From: Streptosporangium becharense
GTDB taxonomy: Bacteria > Actinomycetota > Actinomycetes > Streptosporangiales > Streptosporangiaceae
Reading direction: 5' to 3'
NCBI RefSeq assembly: GCF_014204985.1
Contig: NZ_JACHMP010000001.1
Coordinates: forward strand, 620,001-684,000
Length of the DNA: 64,000 nt
Positions 28,465-38,161 of this stretch are shown here, in pieces. Below the pieces are notes generated by a model. The model saw only the letters and a list, made by a program, of their open reading frames with translations, was not told the DNA's origin and made no database searches. Numbering within the stretch: the first letter of the stretch is position 1; every line of letters begins with the position of its first letter. A program made the translations under genes and the position numbers.

Positions 28465-29037
28465 GTGACCGGGTGGCTGCTCCTCGACTACGGCGAGGTC
28501 ATCTCGCTGCCGCAGCCCGCCGAGGCCGTGGCCGCCCTGGCCGCGCTCGCCGGCCAGGAACCGGCCGTCTTCGGCGAGCGCTACTGGCGGCACCGCGACG
28601 CCTACGACCGCGGCCAGGCGTCCCACGCGTACTGGAGCGATGTCCTGGGCCGAGCCCTCGACGCAGGTGACCCTCTCGTCGCCGAGCTCGACATGGCCGA
28701 CGTCGCGAGCTGGTCGCACCTGAACCCGGCGAGCCTGCGCCGGATCGAGGAGCTCGCCGGCGACGGCCGCCGGCTCGCCCTGCTGTCCAACGCCCCCGAA
28801 CCGCTGGCCGCCGCCATCGACGCGGCCCCGTGGGCGGCGGCGTTCAGCCACCGCTTCTACAGCTGCCGCCTCGCCCTGGCCAAGCCCGACTCCGCGATCT
28901 TCGAGAGGGTCCTGCGCGAGCTGGGTGCCGAGCCCGCCGACGTCACCTTCCTCGACGACCGGGCCGTGAACGTCGACGCCGCGGCGGCCCTCGGGATCGA
29001 CGCCGTGCTGTTCACGGAGCGGACCGGCTCCTTCTGA
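28465..29037 (+). CDS. HAD-superfamily hydrolase
   Basis: A 190-residue haloacid dehalogenase-like protein. Motif I is LLLDYGEVIS (nucleophile Asp8, where the second Asp of DxD is replaced by Gly), motif II is LALLSNAPEP, motif III is the Lys in LALAKPDSAIF, and motif IV is VTFLDDRAVNV. This resembles HAD-IA phosphatases of the DxG type. Substrate unknown. GTG at 28465 has GGGAGG upstream; a longer reading frame from 28396 lacks one. It stands alone. Confidence 0.8.
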   Translation: MTGWLLLDYGEVISLPQPAEAVAALAALAGQEPAVFGERYWRHRDAYDRGQASHAYWSDVLGRALDAGDPLVAELDMADVASWSHLNPASLRRIEELAGDGRRLALLSNAPEPLAAAIDAAPWAAAFSHRFYSCRLALAKPDSAIFERVLRELGAEPADVTFLDDRAVNVDAAAALGIDAVLFTERTGSF

Positions 29038-29059
29038 CCCACCGCCCCCTTCCGACCCG

Positions 29060-31213
29060 CTACGGCAGCGGGGGGCGGACGACCGCCACCTCGGGGCCGA
29101 AGCCGACCGCGAGGGTTCCTTGGGGGGTCCAGGCCAGGGCTCGGACGGGCTCCGGGAAATGCACCGGCGGGCCGACGGGCTCGCGGGTGCGCAGATCGAA
29201 CAGGTGCACCTTCCCGTACGGCATCGCGTAGCCGCCGGCGGCGAGCAAGGTGCGGCCGCCCAGTTCGGTCACGGCCAGGGCCCACACCTCACAGGCTTTC
29301 AGGGGCGGGTCCAGCCGGTGGCGCTCACGCAGGTCCCACATGCGGCAGACGCCCTCGCTGCCGGTCACGGCGATGGGCCGTCCGTCGAGGTTCCAGGTGA
29401 CGACCGCGTTGACCGTGCTGGTCGGCTCGTCCAGCCTCGGCAGCCGCTCGCCGGTGCGCACCGCCCACATGTCCACCGATCCGGCCCAGTCACCGGTGAA
29501 CGCCACGGGCACGCCGTCCAGTTCGGTGAGCGCCGCCGCGGGGATCCCGGCGAAAGGGCCGAGCGGCGGCCCGAACTCCCGGCCGGTGCGGGGATCGCGC
29601 AGGGTGACCCAGCCGTCCCTGATCCGTTCGACCCGGACGGCCCGGTTCTCCGCGTCCGGGTCCACCGGCCCGGCGGCCCTGCCGGTCGCCGCGTCCCAGG
29701 TCAGCATTCCGCCGTCCTTGTCACGGCTCACCACCGTCGTGCGGTCGCCGTCCGTCACGACCGTGAGCTCGCGCACCTCGATCGCATGACCGGGCAGCGG
29801 GTGTCCCGGCGGTTCGGGGGACCCGTCCGGTTCACCGGACGGGAACCCGAGTTCACGCGCAGGCTCGTAACCGTCGTACGCCGAAAGATCCCAGACCCGG
29901 ACCCGCCCGTCGGGGGCACCGGTGACGGCCACCCTCCGGCCGCGCAGGACGGTGGGGACCAGCCCCCAGCCCGCCCAGGTGAACGGCAGCGCCGGCCCGA
30001 CGGGTGCGCCGGTGTGGAGGTCGCGCAACCGCATCCGTCCCTGCGGGGTCTCCTCGGCCACCCGTGACCAGACGGTCACGGGCGGCTCGTCCGTGGGCAG
30101 CGGCGGGTGCCCCGCGCGCAGCCGCCAGAGCCTGGTCTTCTCCGGCCGGCCGGTGGTGACGACGACGAAGCCGTCACCGGGCGTGGCCGTCCCGGCGGCG
30201 GAGGCGGATGCGGATGCGAAGGTGGAGGCGGCGGCGGAGGTGGAGGCGGCGGGAACGATCGTCTCGCCGAGGACAGGACGATCGCCGCCGAGAGCGGCCG
30301 TCCCGGCGAAGGCGGCGGGAGGGCCGTCGAGCACGGCCGTCTCGAGAGAGTTCACATCCGCGCCGGGCAGCGGCGGGCAGACCTCGTCGCCGGTGAGCAG
30401 GTCGTGGACCTCCAGATCACCGTCCCAGCCGGCGCTGGCGACCACCGCCCGCCCGTTCACGACGGCGGTGGCCACCACCTTCACCATTCCGGCGTGGCCA
30501 GTTGGGATCGTCCCGAAATGCTCCCCTGTGAGGGCGTCCCACACCTCCACCGTCGGTATCTTCCCGGTGGGCTCGTAGCCGTCGGCGACGACCAGCAGGC
30601 GGCCGTCGGCCTCCGTGATCGCCGTCGAGTTCAGCAGCACCGAATACCCCTCGGGTATGAGCAGTTCGCCGCTCCGCCCGCCGGTCTCCAGGTCGCGCAG
30701 CCATCCGCGGTTCCAGGCGGTGACCACGGCGGCCGGCCTGCCCTCGACCGGGATCACCCCGTGGACCGTCGTCCCCTGATGAGAGCTTTCCGGCCACGAC
30801 AGCCGGAGCCGTTCGTCGAGCAGGCCCCCGGTCGCCCAGAGCGGACGCCACGCCGGGGGCTCCTCCGCCGGGACGTCCGCCAGGGCGTCGAGGAGGTCCA
30901 CAGCTCCCCAGCGGGCGGCCTCCAGGCTGAGCAGCCACCGGCGCTCCTCCGGGTGGAAGGAGTGGGCGTCGAAGGAGGTCCGGTAGACCGTCGCCGCCAG
31001 TCTGGCCTCTGGACCGGTCCTGGGCAGGTCCGCCAGGTCCATCCGGGCGAGCAGGGACCACGGTTCGGCGCGGAGCATGGTCTCCGGATCCCAGGGGACG
31101 TCGTCCCGGGCGGCACCCTCCCGGGGTGGCTTCTCCGCCGTGGCCTCGCCGGGAGGGGACGCGGGGTCGTCCGGGGAGGAGACACCGCCGCGAGGGTGAG
31201 CGTCGCAGGACAT
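29060..31213 (-). CDS. WD40-like beta-propeller repeat protein
   Basis: A 717-residue protein with an N-terminal helical segment (WSLLARMDLADLPRTGPEAR) and about ten propeller-type repeats, each with a core such as TVEVWDALTGEHFGTIP, DLEVHDLLTGDEV, RVRVWDLSAYDGYEPA, GVCRMWDLRERHRLDP and VHLFDLRTREPVGPP. No signal peptide is seen, so probably cytoplasmic. A Ser/Ala/Thr-rich insertion (STSAAASTFASASASAAG) near residue 330 comes from a DNA repeat at 30190-30250. ATG 31213 with GGGAG is preferred to the longer frame. Such proteins act as scaffolds; no partner is visible nearby. Confidence 0.75.
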   Translation of the reverse strand: MSCDAHPRGGVSSPDDPASPPGEATAEKPPREGAARDDVPWDPETMLRAEPWSLLARMDLADLPRTGPEARLAATVYRTSFDAHSFHPEERRWLLSLEAARWGAVDLLDALADVPAEEPPAWRPLWATGGLLDERLRLSWPESSHQGTTVHGVIPVEGRPAAVVTAWNRGWLRDLETGGRSGELLIPEGYSVLLNSTAITEADGRLLVVADGYEPTGKIPTVEVWDALTGEHFGTIPTGHAGMVKVVATAVVNGRAVVASAGWDGDLEVHDLLTGDEVCPPLPGADVNSLETAVLDGPPAAFAGTAALGGDRPVLGETIVPAASTSAAASTFASASASAAGTATPGDGFVVVTTGRPEKTRLWRLRAGHPPLPTDEPPVTVWSRVAEETPQGRMRLRDLHTGAPVGPALPFTWAGWGLVPTVLRGRRVAVTGAPDGRVRVWDLSAYDGYEPARELGFPSGEPDGSPEPPGHPLPGHAIEVRELTVVTDGDRTTVVSRDKDGGMLTWDAATGRAAGPVDPDAENRAVRVERIRDGWVTLRDPRTGREFGPPLGPFAGIPAAALTELDGVPVAFTGDWAGSVDMWAVRTGERLPRLDEPTSTVNAVVTWNLDGRPIAVTGSEGVCRMWDLRERHRLDPPLKACEVWALAVTELGGRTLLAAGGYAMPYGKVHLFDLRTREPVGPPVHFPEPVRALAWTPQGTLAVGFGPEVAVVRPPLP

Positions 31214-31447
31214 GGGGCTCCCGATCGGGTCGTCGTTCTCGTACGTGGGGTGCGGGCGGACCGGAGGGAGGCCGGGACGGACCGGTGGTGATCCCCCGCG
31301 CGCATCCCGGACCCTAGCCACTCACCCCGCGCCGCCGGCGCCTCGCGTTCCCGCGGATCGGTGACGCCGCATGATGGGGTGAGGCCCTCCCGTCCCCGGC
31401 CTCTCCCACCATCTCCCGTCATGACCGTCCACACCATCCACACCGGG

Positions 31448-31519
31448 CACGCCGGACACGCCGGACACGCCGGACACGCCGGACACGCCGGACACGCCGG
31501 ACACGCCGGACACGCCGGA
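31448..31519. repeat. 9-bp tandem repeat array (CACGCCGGA)x8
   Basis: Eight perfect consecutive copies, then a degenerate ninth unit running into the DevR-type box. One base per unit differs from the array at 4991-5053 (CACGGCGGA). Confidence 0.95.
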
Positions 31520-31528
31520 CACGCCGCG

Positions 31529-31542
31529 GGGACGTTCGTCCC
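31529..31542. promoter_or_regulatory. DevR/DosR-type box (perfect arms) upstream of devR
   Basis: GGGAC-GTTC-GTCCC, ending 37 bp before the devR ATG. It suggests that the regulator activates its own gene, as known for mycobacterial dosR. Confidence 0.8.
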
Positions 31543-31579
31543 TACCCGCGCGGTCCGCAGAGCGACTAGCGTTCAGGGC

Positions 31580-32239
31580 ATGATTCGCGTTTTCCTGCTG
31601 GACGACCACGAGGTGGTACGCCGGGGCGTCGCCGCCCTGCTGGAGTCTGAGGACGACATCGAGGTCATCGGCGAGGCCGGGACCGCGGAGTCGGCCATCG
31701 CCCGCATTCCCGCGCTCAAACCCGACGTGGCGGTGCTGGACGTGCGCCTGCCCGACGGCAACGGAGTGGACGTGTGCCGGGAGGTCCGCTCGCGGATGCC
31801 CGGGCTGGCGTGCCTGATGCTGACCTCGTTCGCCGACGACGACGCGCTGTTCGACGCGGTGATGGCAGGCGCGTCGGGTTACGTCCTGAAGCAGATCCAC
31901 GGCTCCGACCTGGTCGGCGCCGTCCGCACCGTGGCCTCCGGACAGTCGCTCCTCGACCCGGAGACCACCGCGACCATGCTGCGGCGCCTGCGTGAGCAGG
32001 CCGAACGCAAGGATCCGCTCGGCACCCTGTCCGAGCAGGAGCGGCACATCCTGGAGCTGATCGGCGAGGGCCTGACCAACCGCCAGATCGGGGAACGGCT
32101 GTTCCTGGCCGAGAAGACGGTGAAGAACTACGTGTCCAACCTGCTGGCGAAGCTCAACATGCAACGCCGCACGCAGGTCGCGGCCCTCGCCGCCCGGATG
32201 AAGGCCGACCACCCGGACCAGCAGGACAACCGCCGCTGA
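31580..32239 (+). CDS. devR: NarL/LuxR-type response regulator, DevR (DosR) homologue
   Basis: A 219-residue response regulator very close to mycobacterial DosR/DevR. The receiver begins MIRVFLLDDHEVVRRGVAAL with acidic pair D8-D9 and phosphoacceptor D54 in VAVLDVRLPDGNG. The LuxR-type DNA-binding domain has LTNRQIGERLFLAEKTVKNY, and the recognition helix around EKTVKNYVSNLLAKL is almost the same as in DosR, so it should recognise the same GGGAC-N4-GTCCC site. DosR drives the hypoxia/NO dormancy response. No sensor kinase is encoded nearby. A perfect DevR box lies 37 bp upstream, and a long hairpin follows the gene. Confidence 0.93.
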   Translation: MIRVFLLDDHEVVRRGVAALLESEDDIEVIGEAGTAESAIARIPALKPDVAVLDVRLPDGNGVDVCREVRSRMPGLACLMLTSFADDDALFDAVMAGASGYVLKQIHGSDLVGAVRTVASGQSLLDPETTATMLRRLREQAERKDPLGTLSEQERHILELIGEGLTNRQIGERLFLAEKTVKNYVSNLLAKLNMQRRTQVAALAARMKADHPDQQDNRR

Positions 32240-32280
32240 CCAGCCGGCGGCGGGTGCCCGACCCCGAGGAGACATGACGA

Positions 32281-32315
32281 GGCGGCCGGGGAGCGGACAG
32301 CTCCCCGGCCGCCTC
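32281..32315. terminator. Bidirectional terminator between devR and cydB
   Basis: AGGCGGCCGGGGAGC and its exact complement form a 15-bp stem around GGACA, in the gap between the convergent devR and cydB genes. Confidence 0.85.
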
Positions 32316-32325
32316 CGTGAGACGG

Positions 32326-33360
<1,035 letters not shown>

Positions 33361-33379
33361 GGGGATCCTCGGCGACGAC

Positions 33380-34765
33380 TCAGTAGGACAGGGCGGGGGC
33401 GGCGGTCTGCGCGGGAGCCTCAGGCTCCTGCTCGGGACCGATCTTGATGAACTTCAGCAGCAGCCGGACCTCGATCGCCGCGAGCACCGCGTACAGGAGG
33501 GTGAAGCCGACCAGGGTGATGGCGACCTCGGCGACGTCGACGCCGGGTGAGACGGCCGCGGCGGTGCGCATGATCCCGTAGACGGTCCACGGCTGGCGGC
33601 CCATCTCGGTGAAGATCCAGCCCAGCGAGTTGGCGAGGAACGGCAGGGCGATGCCGGCGATGGCGATCCGGTGGAACCAGGGGTTGGCCGGGACCCGGCC
33701 GCGGCGGGTGAGCCAGAGCCCGCCCAGGGCGAGCAGCGCGGCCAGCACCCCGAACCCGATCATCAGACGGAAGGACCAGTAGGCGAGGCCGACGACCGGC
33801 GTGTAGTCGCCGGGGCCGTAGAGCTTCTCGTAGCGGGCCTGGATGTCGTTGATGCCCTCGACCTTGCCGTCCAGGGTGTTGGTGGCCAGCAGGCTCAGGC
33901 CGTAGGGGATCTGCAGGTTGATGTGGTTGCGGCCGTTCTCGACGTCACCGACGGCGAACACCGAGAACCCGGCGGAGGTCTCGTCCTCCCACAGCGCCTC
34001 GGCGGCGGCCATCTTCATCGGCTGCTGCTCGGTCATGATCTGCGCCTGCCAGTGGCCGGAGGCGGCGACGCCGACCGAGGCGACCACGGTGACGGCCATG
34101 GCCATCCGCGCCGAGGTGCGGAACAGCTCCACGTGCCGCTTCCTGAGCAGCTGCCAGGCGCTCACCCCGGCGACGAACGCGCCCGCGGTGATGAACGCGC
34201 CGAACAGGACGTGCGGGAAGGTGGCCAGGGTGGTGGAGTTGGTGAGCACGGCCCAGATGTCGGTGAGTTCCGCGCGGCCGGTGTCCGGGTTGAGGCGGTA
34301 GCCGACCGGGTGCTGCATCCAGGAGTTGGCCGCGAGGATGAAGTAGGCGGACATGTTGGTGCCGATCGCGGCCAGCCAGATCGTGGCCAGGTGCACCTTG
34401 GGCGGCAGCTTCTCCCACCCGAAGATCCACAGTCCGAGGAAGGTGGACTCCAGGAAGAAGGCCATCAGCCCTTCCATCGCCAGCGGGGCCCCGAAGACGT
34501 CACCCACGAAACGCGAGTAGTCACTCCAGTTCATCCCGAACTGGAACTCCTGCACGATGCCGGTCACCACCCCCATCGCGAAGTTGATCAGGAACAGGCG
34601 GCCCCAGAACTTCGTCAGCCGCAGGTACTTGGGATCGCCGGTGCGGTGCCAGGCGGTCTGCAGCCCGGCGACGAGCACCGACAGGCCGATCGTCAACGGG
34701 ACGAACAGGAAGTGGTAGACCGTCGTTATCCCGAACTGCCAGCGCGACAGGTCCAAGACGTCCAT
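33380..34765 (-). CDS. cydA: Cytochrome bd oxidase subunit I
   Basis: A 461-residue haem-containing subunit. It starts MDVLDLSRWQFGITTVYHFL, with the haem-ligand His at residue 18. GVVTGIVQEFQFGMNWSDYS and GWIFTEMGRQPWTVYGIMRT are CydA signatures. The length fits the short-Q-loop form. It oxidises menaquinol and reduces oxygen to water without proton pumping, with high oxygen affinity. A DevR-type box lies 90 bp upstream (34855-34868), so low-oxygen induction by the nearby devR product is likely but inferred. Confidence 0.97.
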   Translation of the reverse strand: MDVLDLSRWQFGITTVYHFLFVPLTIGLSVLVAGLQTAWHRTGDPKYLRLTKFWGRLFLINFAMGVVTGIVQEFQFGMNWSDYSRFVGDVFGAPLAMEGLMAFFLESTFLGLWIFGWEKLPPKVHLATIWLAAIGTNMSAYFILAANSWMQHPVGYRLNPDTGRAELTDIWAVLTNSTTLATFPHVLFGAFITAGAFVAGVSAWQLLRKRHVELFRTSARMAMAVTVVASVGVAASGHWQAQIMTEQQPMKMAAAEALWEDETSAGFSVFAVGDVENGRNHINLQIPYGLSLLATNTLDGKVEGINDIQARYEKLYGPGDYTPVVGLAYWSFRLMIGFGVLAALLALGGLWLTRRGRVPANPWFHRIAIAGIALPFLANSLGWIFTEMGRQPWTVYGIMRTAAAVSPGVDVAEVAITLVGFTLLYAVLAAIEVRLLLKFIKIGPEQEPEAPAQTAAPALSY

Positions 34766-34854
34766 GGGTGGTGCTCCGTCTCACGAGTGATGTCCTCGAC
34801 AAGACTCCCGGTTGGGGCGTTCTTGACCGTAGGGCCGCCGGGCCCCGATCGGTG

Positions 34855-34868
34855 AGGACCTTGGTCCC
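34855..34868. promoter_or_regulatory. DevR/DosR-type box between cydA and HTH-PNPOx gene
   Basis: AGGAC-CTTG-GTCCC, one mismatch in the left arm. It lies 90 bp upstream of cydA and 191 bp upstream of the divergent HTH-PNPOx gene, so it may serve either or both. Confidence 0.65.
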
Positions 34869-35059
34869 GTGGTGGCGTGTCCCGCGCACCGGGGAGCCGG
34901 TGACCACGCGGAGGACGGGCGGGCCCGGTTCCGATCGTCCGGGGAGCGGCGGGCCGGGTTAGGCTCGCCTGGTGCTGGGGAGGCCCTGGACGATCAGGGC
35001 GCCCGGGGCCGGGAGCCCCGGCACGATGGCACGACACCACCCCTCATCAGGAGGACCAT

Positions 35060-35734
35060 ATGACTGGACGCATGACGGCCCCCGGCGACCTGGGCCGCCG
35101 GGTGATCCGGCGGCGCGAGGAACTCGGCCTGAGCCGCGAGCAGCTCGCCGAGCGGGCCGGGATCGACCCGGGATACCTCGCCTACCTGGAGGAGACCCCG
35201 GCCTCCCCCACCGCCGAGACCGTGAGCCGGATCGCGGCGGCCCTGGACGCCGGTGTCGACGACCTGCTGGGCGGGACGATGGACCTGCCGCCCGGTCAGG
35301 GCGGACCCGGCCCCCGGCCCCGGTTGGAGAAGCTCGACGACCAGGAGTGCCTGCGGCTGCTCTCCCCCGGCGGGGTGGGCCGGGTCGCCTTCAACGACGC
35401 CGGCGGCCCGGCGATCCTGCCGGTCAACTACGTCCTGCACGACGACGCGGTGGTCTTCCGCACCGCCTTCGGCAGCCCGCTCGACGAGAGCCTGCACACC
35501 GGCGTCCAGGGGGTCGACTTCAAGGTGGCCTTCCAGGTCGACCGGATCGACGAGGCCAACCGCGAGGGCTGGAGCGTGCTCGTGCGGGGCGGCGCCCACC
35601 ACGCCTCCTCCCCCGAGGAGCGGGCGGCCATGGAGACCTCCGGCGTCCAGCCCTGGGCCGGGGGTGAGCGGGCGCTCTACGTCAGGATCGTCCCCTCCGA
35701 GATCACAGGCCGCCGCATCCGCAACGCCACATGA
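35060..35734 (+). CDS. XRE-type HTH fused to PNPOx-like flavin-binding domain
   Basis: A 224-residue fusion. Residues about 8-70 are a Cro/C1-type helix-turn-helix ([38 protein letters not shown]). Residues about 90-220 are a PNPOx-like split barrel ([56 protein letters not shown]), related to the two standalone proteins at 5325 and 7478. It may be a redox- or flavin-sensing regulator. AGGAGG precedes the ATG. Its stop overlaps the ATG of the alcohol dehydrogenase gene (ATGA at 35731-35734), so the two are coupled. Confidence 0.88.
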   Translation: MTGRMTAPGDLGRRVIRRREELGLSREQLAERAGIDPGYLAYLEETPASPTAETVSRIAAALDAGVDDLLGGTMDLPPGQGGPGPRPRLEKLDDQECLRLLSPGGVGRVAFNDAGGPAILPVNYVLHDDAVVFRTAFGSPLDESLHTGVQGVDFKVAFQVDRIDEANREGWSVLVRGGAHHASSPEERAAMETSGVQPWAGGERALYVRIVPSEITGRRIRNAT

Positions 35735-36756
35735 TCCCCGACGAGATGGACGCCTGGGTCGTCACACGGCCCGGGCCCGTCTCGACCCGCCCGCTGCGCC
35801 GGGTCCGCGTGCCCGTCCCGGCGCCCGGCCCCGGCGAGGCGCTGGTGCGCGTGGAGGCCTGCGCCGTCTGCCGTACCGATCTGCACCTGGCGGAGGGCGA
35901 CCTGCCGCCGCGACGCCCGCGGACCACACCGGGTCACGAGGTCGTGGGCCGGGTGGTGGCCGCCGGCCCCGGCTCGGGAGGGCCGGCCCCGGGCACCCGG
36001 GTGGGCGTGGCGTGGCTGCGCTCCACCTGCGGGCGTTGCCGCCACTGCGCGCGGGGTGCGGAGAACCTCTGCCCGGACTCCACCTACACCGGCTGGCATG
36101 CCGACGGCGGCTACGCCGAGTACCTGACCGTCCCCTGGGACTTCGCCTACCCGCTGCCCGAGGAGGTCCCCGCCGAGAAGCTGGCGCCGCTGCTGTGCGC
36201 GGGGATCATCGGCTACCGTGCCCTGCTCCGCAGCGACCTGCCGCCCGGCGGACGGCTGGGCGTCTACGGTTTCGGCGCCTCGGCCCACCTGACCGCGCAG
36301 GTCGCCGTCGCGCGAGGCGCGAGCGTGCACGTGCTCACCCGGTCTGCCAGGGCACGCGAGCTGGCCCTGGAGCTGGGGGCGGCCTCGGCGGGCGACGCGG
36401 CGGACGCGCCGCCCGAACCGCTGGACGCCGCGATCCTGTTCGCCCCGGCGGGTGAGCTGGTGCCGGTCGCGCTGGCCGCCCTCGACCGGGGCGGCACCCT
36501 CGCGGTGGCCGGCATCCACCTCACCGACATCCCCGTGCTGAACTACGCCCGGCACCTGTTCCAGGAACGCACCCTGCGCAGCGTCACCGCCAACACCCGG
36601 GCCGACGGGCGGGCGTTCCTGGAGGCCGCGGTGGCCCACCCGCTCCGGGTGGCGACCACGCCCTACCCGCTGGACGCGGCGGACGAGGCGCTGGCCGCCC
36701 TCGCCGCCGACCGCGTCGAGGGTGCGGCCGTCCTGCTGCCCGGGAACCTTCTCTGA
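35731..36756 (+). CDS. Zinc-dependent alcohol dehydrogenase family protein
   Basis: A 341-residue medium-chain dehydrogenase. The catalytic zinc ligands are visible as CRTDLH (Cys, near residue 47) and PGHE (His-Glu, near 70). The structural zinc site is [15 protein letters not shown] (four Cys, near 94-108). The Rossmann motif [11 protein letters not shown] departs from the usual GxGxxG and is close to GxGAxxH-type enzymes of this subgroup. It probably interconverts an alcohol and aldehyde with NAD(P). Co-translated with the HTH-PNPOx gene, it may recycle redox cofactors at low oxygen; that is inference. Confidence 0.9.
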   Translation: MIPDEMDAWVVTRPGPVSTRPLRRVRVPVPAPGPGEALVRVEACAVCRTDLHLAEGDLPPRRPRTTPGHEVVGRVVAAGPGSGGPAPGTRVGVAWLRSTCGRCRHCARGAENLCPDSTYTGWHADGGYAEYLTVPWDFAYPLPEEVPAEKLAPLLCAGIIGYRALLRSDLPPGGRLGVYGFGASAHLTAQVAVARGASVHVLTRSARARELALELGAASAGDAADAPPEPLDAAILFAPAGELVPVALAALDRGGTLAVAGIHLTDIPVLNYARHLFQERTLRSVTANTRADGRAFLEAAVAHPLRVATTPYPLDAADEALAALAADRVEGAAVLLPGNLL

Positions 36757-36874
36757 GCGCGGGCCGGGCGTCGGGACGCACCCCGGAAGGCCGGGTCCGG
36801 CCCGGAGACCGCCGCTGTCATCGCGCCCGTGCCGCCCGCGACGGGCCTCCCGGCCGACCCGCCCCGGCGTCCCG

Positions 36875-38161
36875 TCAGCGGGTCCTTGCGGAGCGGTCGC
36901 CGATGCGCACGGTCTCGACCCAGCGGGGCGGGTCCGCAGGCGCATGGCCGATCAGCGCGCCGATCAGTCGGCAGGACGGGTCCTCCTCCGGCCAGGGCGT
37001 GTAGCCGTCGGTGAGGACGATCACGACGTGCGGCCGGTCCCGGGCGGCGAGGGCCGCGCGGACGCCGACGCGCATGTCGGTCCCGCCCCCGCCGGCGAGC
37101 TCGACCTGCTCCGCCGAGGTCACCCGCGACACGGCGCGCACGTCGGCGTCGCAGGCCAGCACGCTCACCCGGTCGCCCCGGACGCCGACCTCACGCAGCA
37201 CCCCGGTGACCTCCGCGAGCGCCGCCGCCAGGTCGTCCTCCCCCATCGAGCCGGAGGTGTCGACGACGATCGCCACCCGCGGCAGCGGCCTGCGCAGGCT
37301 CGGCAGCACCACCGCGCGCAGGGCCGCCGTGCGGCGCGACGGGCGGCGGTAGGTGTAGTCGACCGCGCCGCCCGCCCAGGCCACGGCCTCGCGGACCGCG
37401 CCGGCCAGGACGGTACGCCAATCGACGACCGGTTCCAGCAGGTTCCCGGCCCAGCGCCGCCAGCCCGCCGGAAGGTTCCCGCGGCTGCGCTCGTGCGCTC
37501 GCATGGCCTCGGCGGTGTGGCGGCGCAGGGCTTCGGCCTCGACCGGGATCACGCCGGGCGTCCCGTCGCCGGCCTCCCAGTCGCGCGGGTGCCCGTGTGC
37601 CCCGGAGCCGCAGTCGAAGCCGGTCAGGTGTTCGGGCAGCCGCGGCAGGTAGTCCTCGAACAGCAGGCCCGTCTCCAGGCCGAAGTGCCCGGGTTCGACC
37701 CGGCCTGCGGGCAGCGCCAGCCCGTCGGCGATCAGGTCGTCGTTGATCTCGCAGTCCTGGGCGATGTTGACCCGCAGGTGGTCGCGCTGCCGTGCCGCGG
37801 GGAGCCGGTCGGCCCGCCCGTGGTGGGCGCGCAGCAGGTGCGCGACCTCGTGGATCCAGACGCCGGCGAGCTCCTGGACCGCGGTGGCCTCGACGAAGGC
37901 CGGGGAGACGTAGCAGCGCCAGCGCCGGTCGACGCCCATGGTCGGCACCCGGCCACTCGGCACGACCGTGAGGGCGTACAGGGCGGAGGCCAGATACGGC
38001 CGGTCGGAGGCCGCGCGGTAGCGGGCCGCCAGCAGCTTGGCGCGGTCGAGCCCCGCCGCGTCCTCCGCCGCGTCCCCCCTCACGTCCCCGGCCACGGCAC
38101 TGCCCGCGGTTCCGGCCGCCGTTCCACGGGGAGCCCCGTCCGCGGCCCCGTCACAGGGCAC
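36875..38161 (-). CDS. DUF2201-like protein: metallopeptidase-like domain plus VWA domain
   Basis: A 428-residue protein, last gene of a four-gene overlapping operon. Near residue 102, WIHEVAHLLRAHHGR carries the HExxH zinc motif. Near residue 299, AIVVDTSGSMGEDDL is a VWA MIDAS (DxSxS), with GGGGTDMRVG and VIVLTDGYTPW completing it. This combination is typical of DUF2201 proteins, which usually pair with MoxR ATPases. No Met is available near the start; GTG at 38161, overlapping the ATPase gene by 11 bases, is the best guess, and a later GTG is possible. Function unknown; MoxR-VWA pairs generally act in assembly or metal insertion of protein complexes. Confidence 0.8.
   Translation of the reverse strand: MPCDGAADGAPRGTAAGTAGSAVAGDVRGDAAEDAAGLDRAKLLAARYRAASDRPYLASALYALTVVPSGRVPTMGVDRRWRCYVSPAFVEATAVQELAGVWIHEVAHLLRAHHGRADRLPAARQRDHLRVNIAQDCEINDDLIADGLALPAGRVEPGHFGLETGLLFEDYLPRLPEHLTGFDCGSGAHGHPRDWEAGDGTPGVIPVEAEALRRHTAEAMRAHERSRGNLPAGWRRWAGNLLEPVVDWRTVLAGAVREAVAWAGGAVDYTYRRPSRRTAALRAVVLPSLRRPLPRVAIVVDTSGSMGEDDLAAALAEVTGVLREVGVRGDRVSVLACDADVRAVSRVTSAEQVELAGGGGTDMRVGVRAALAARDRPHVVIVLTDGYTPWPEEDPSCRLIGALIGHAPADPPRWVETVRIGDRSARTR

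Larger units (their letters stand above)
31214..31579. other. devR upstream region
   Basis: The 366-bp divergent gap between the propeller gene and devR contains the eight-copy 9-bp repeat array (31448-31519) and the perfect DevR-type box (31529-31542). The open frame spanning the array encodes repeated His-Ala-Gly and joins the devR frame, but there is no ribosome binding site before the repeat, so it is not taken as coding. Confidence 0.6.

Noticed and set aside
31361..31579. Open frame upstream of devR encoding repeated His-Ala-Gly, in frame with devR
   Set aside because: The repeat is a 9-bp DNA array with no ribosome binding site before it; the ATG at 31580 gives the exact DosR N-terminus.
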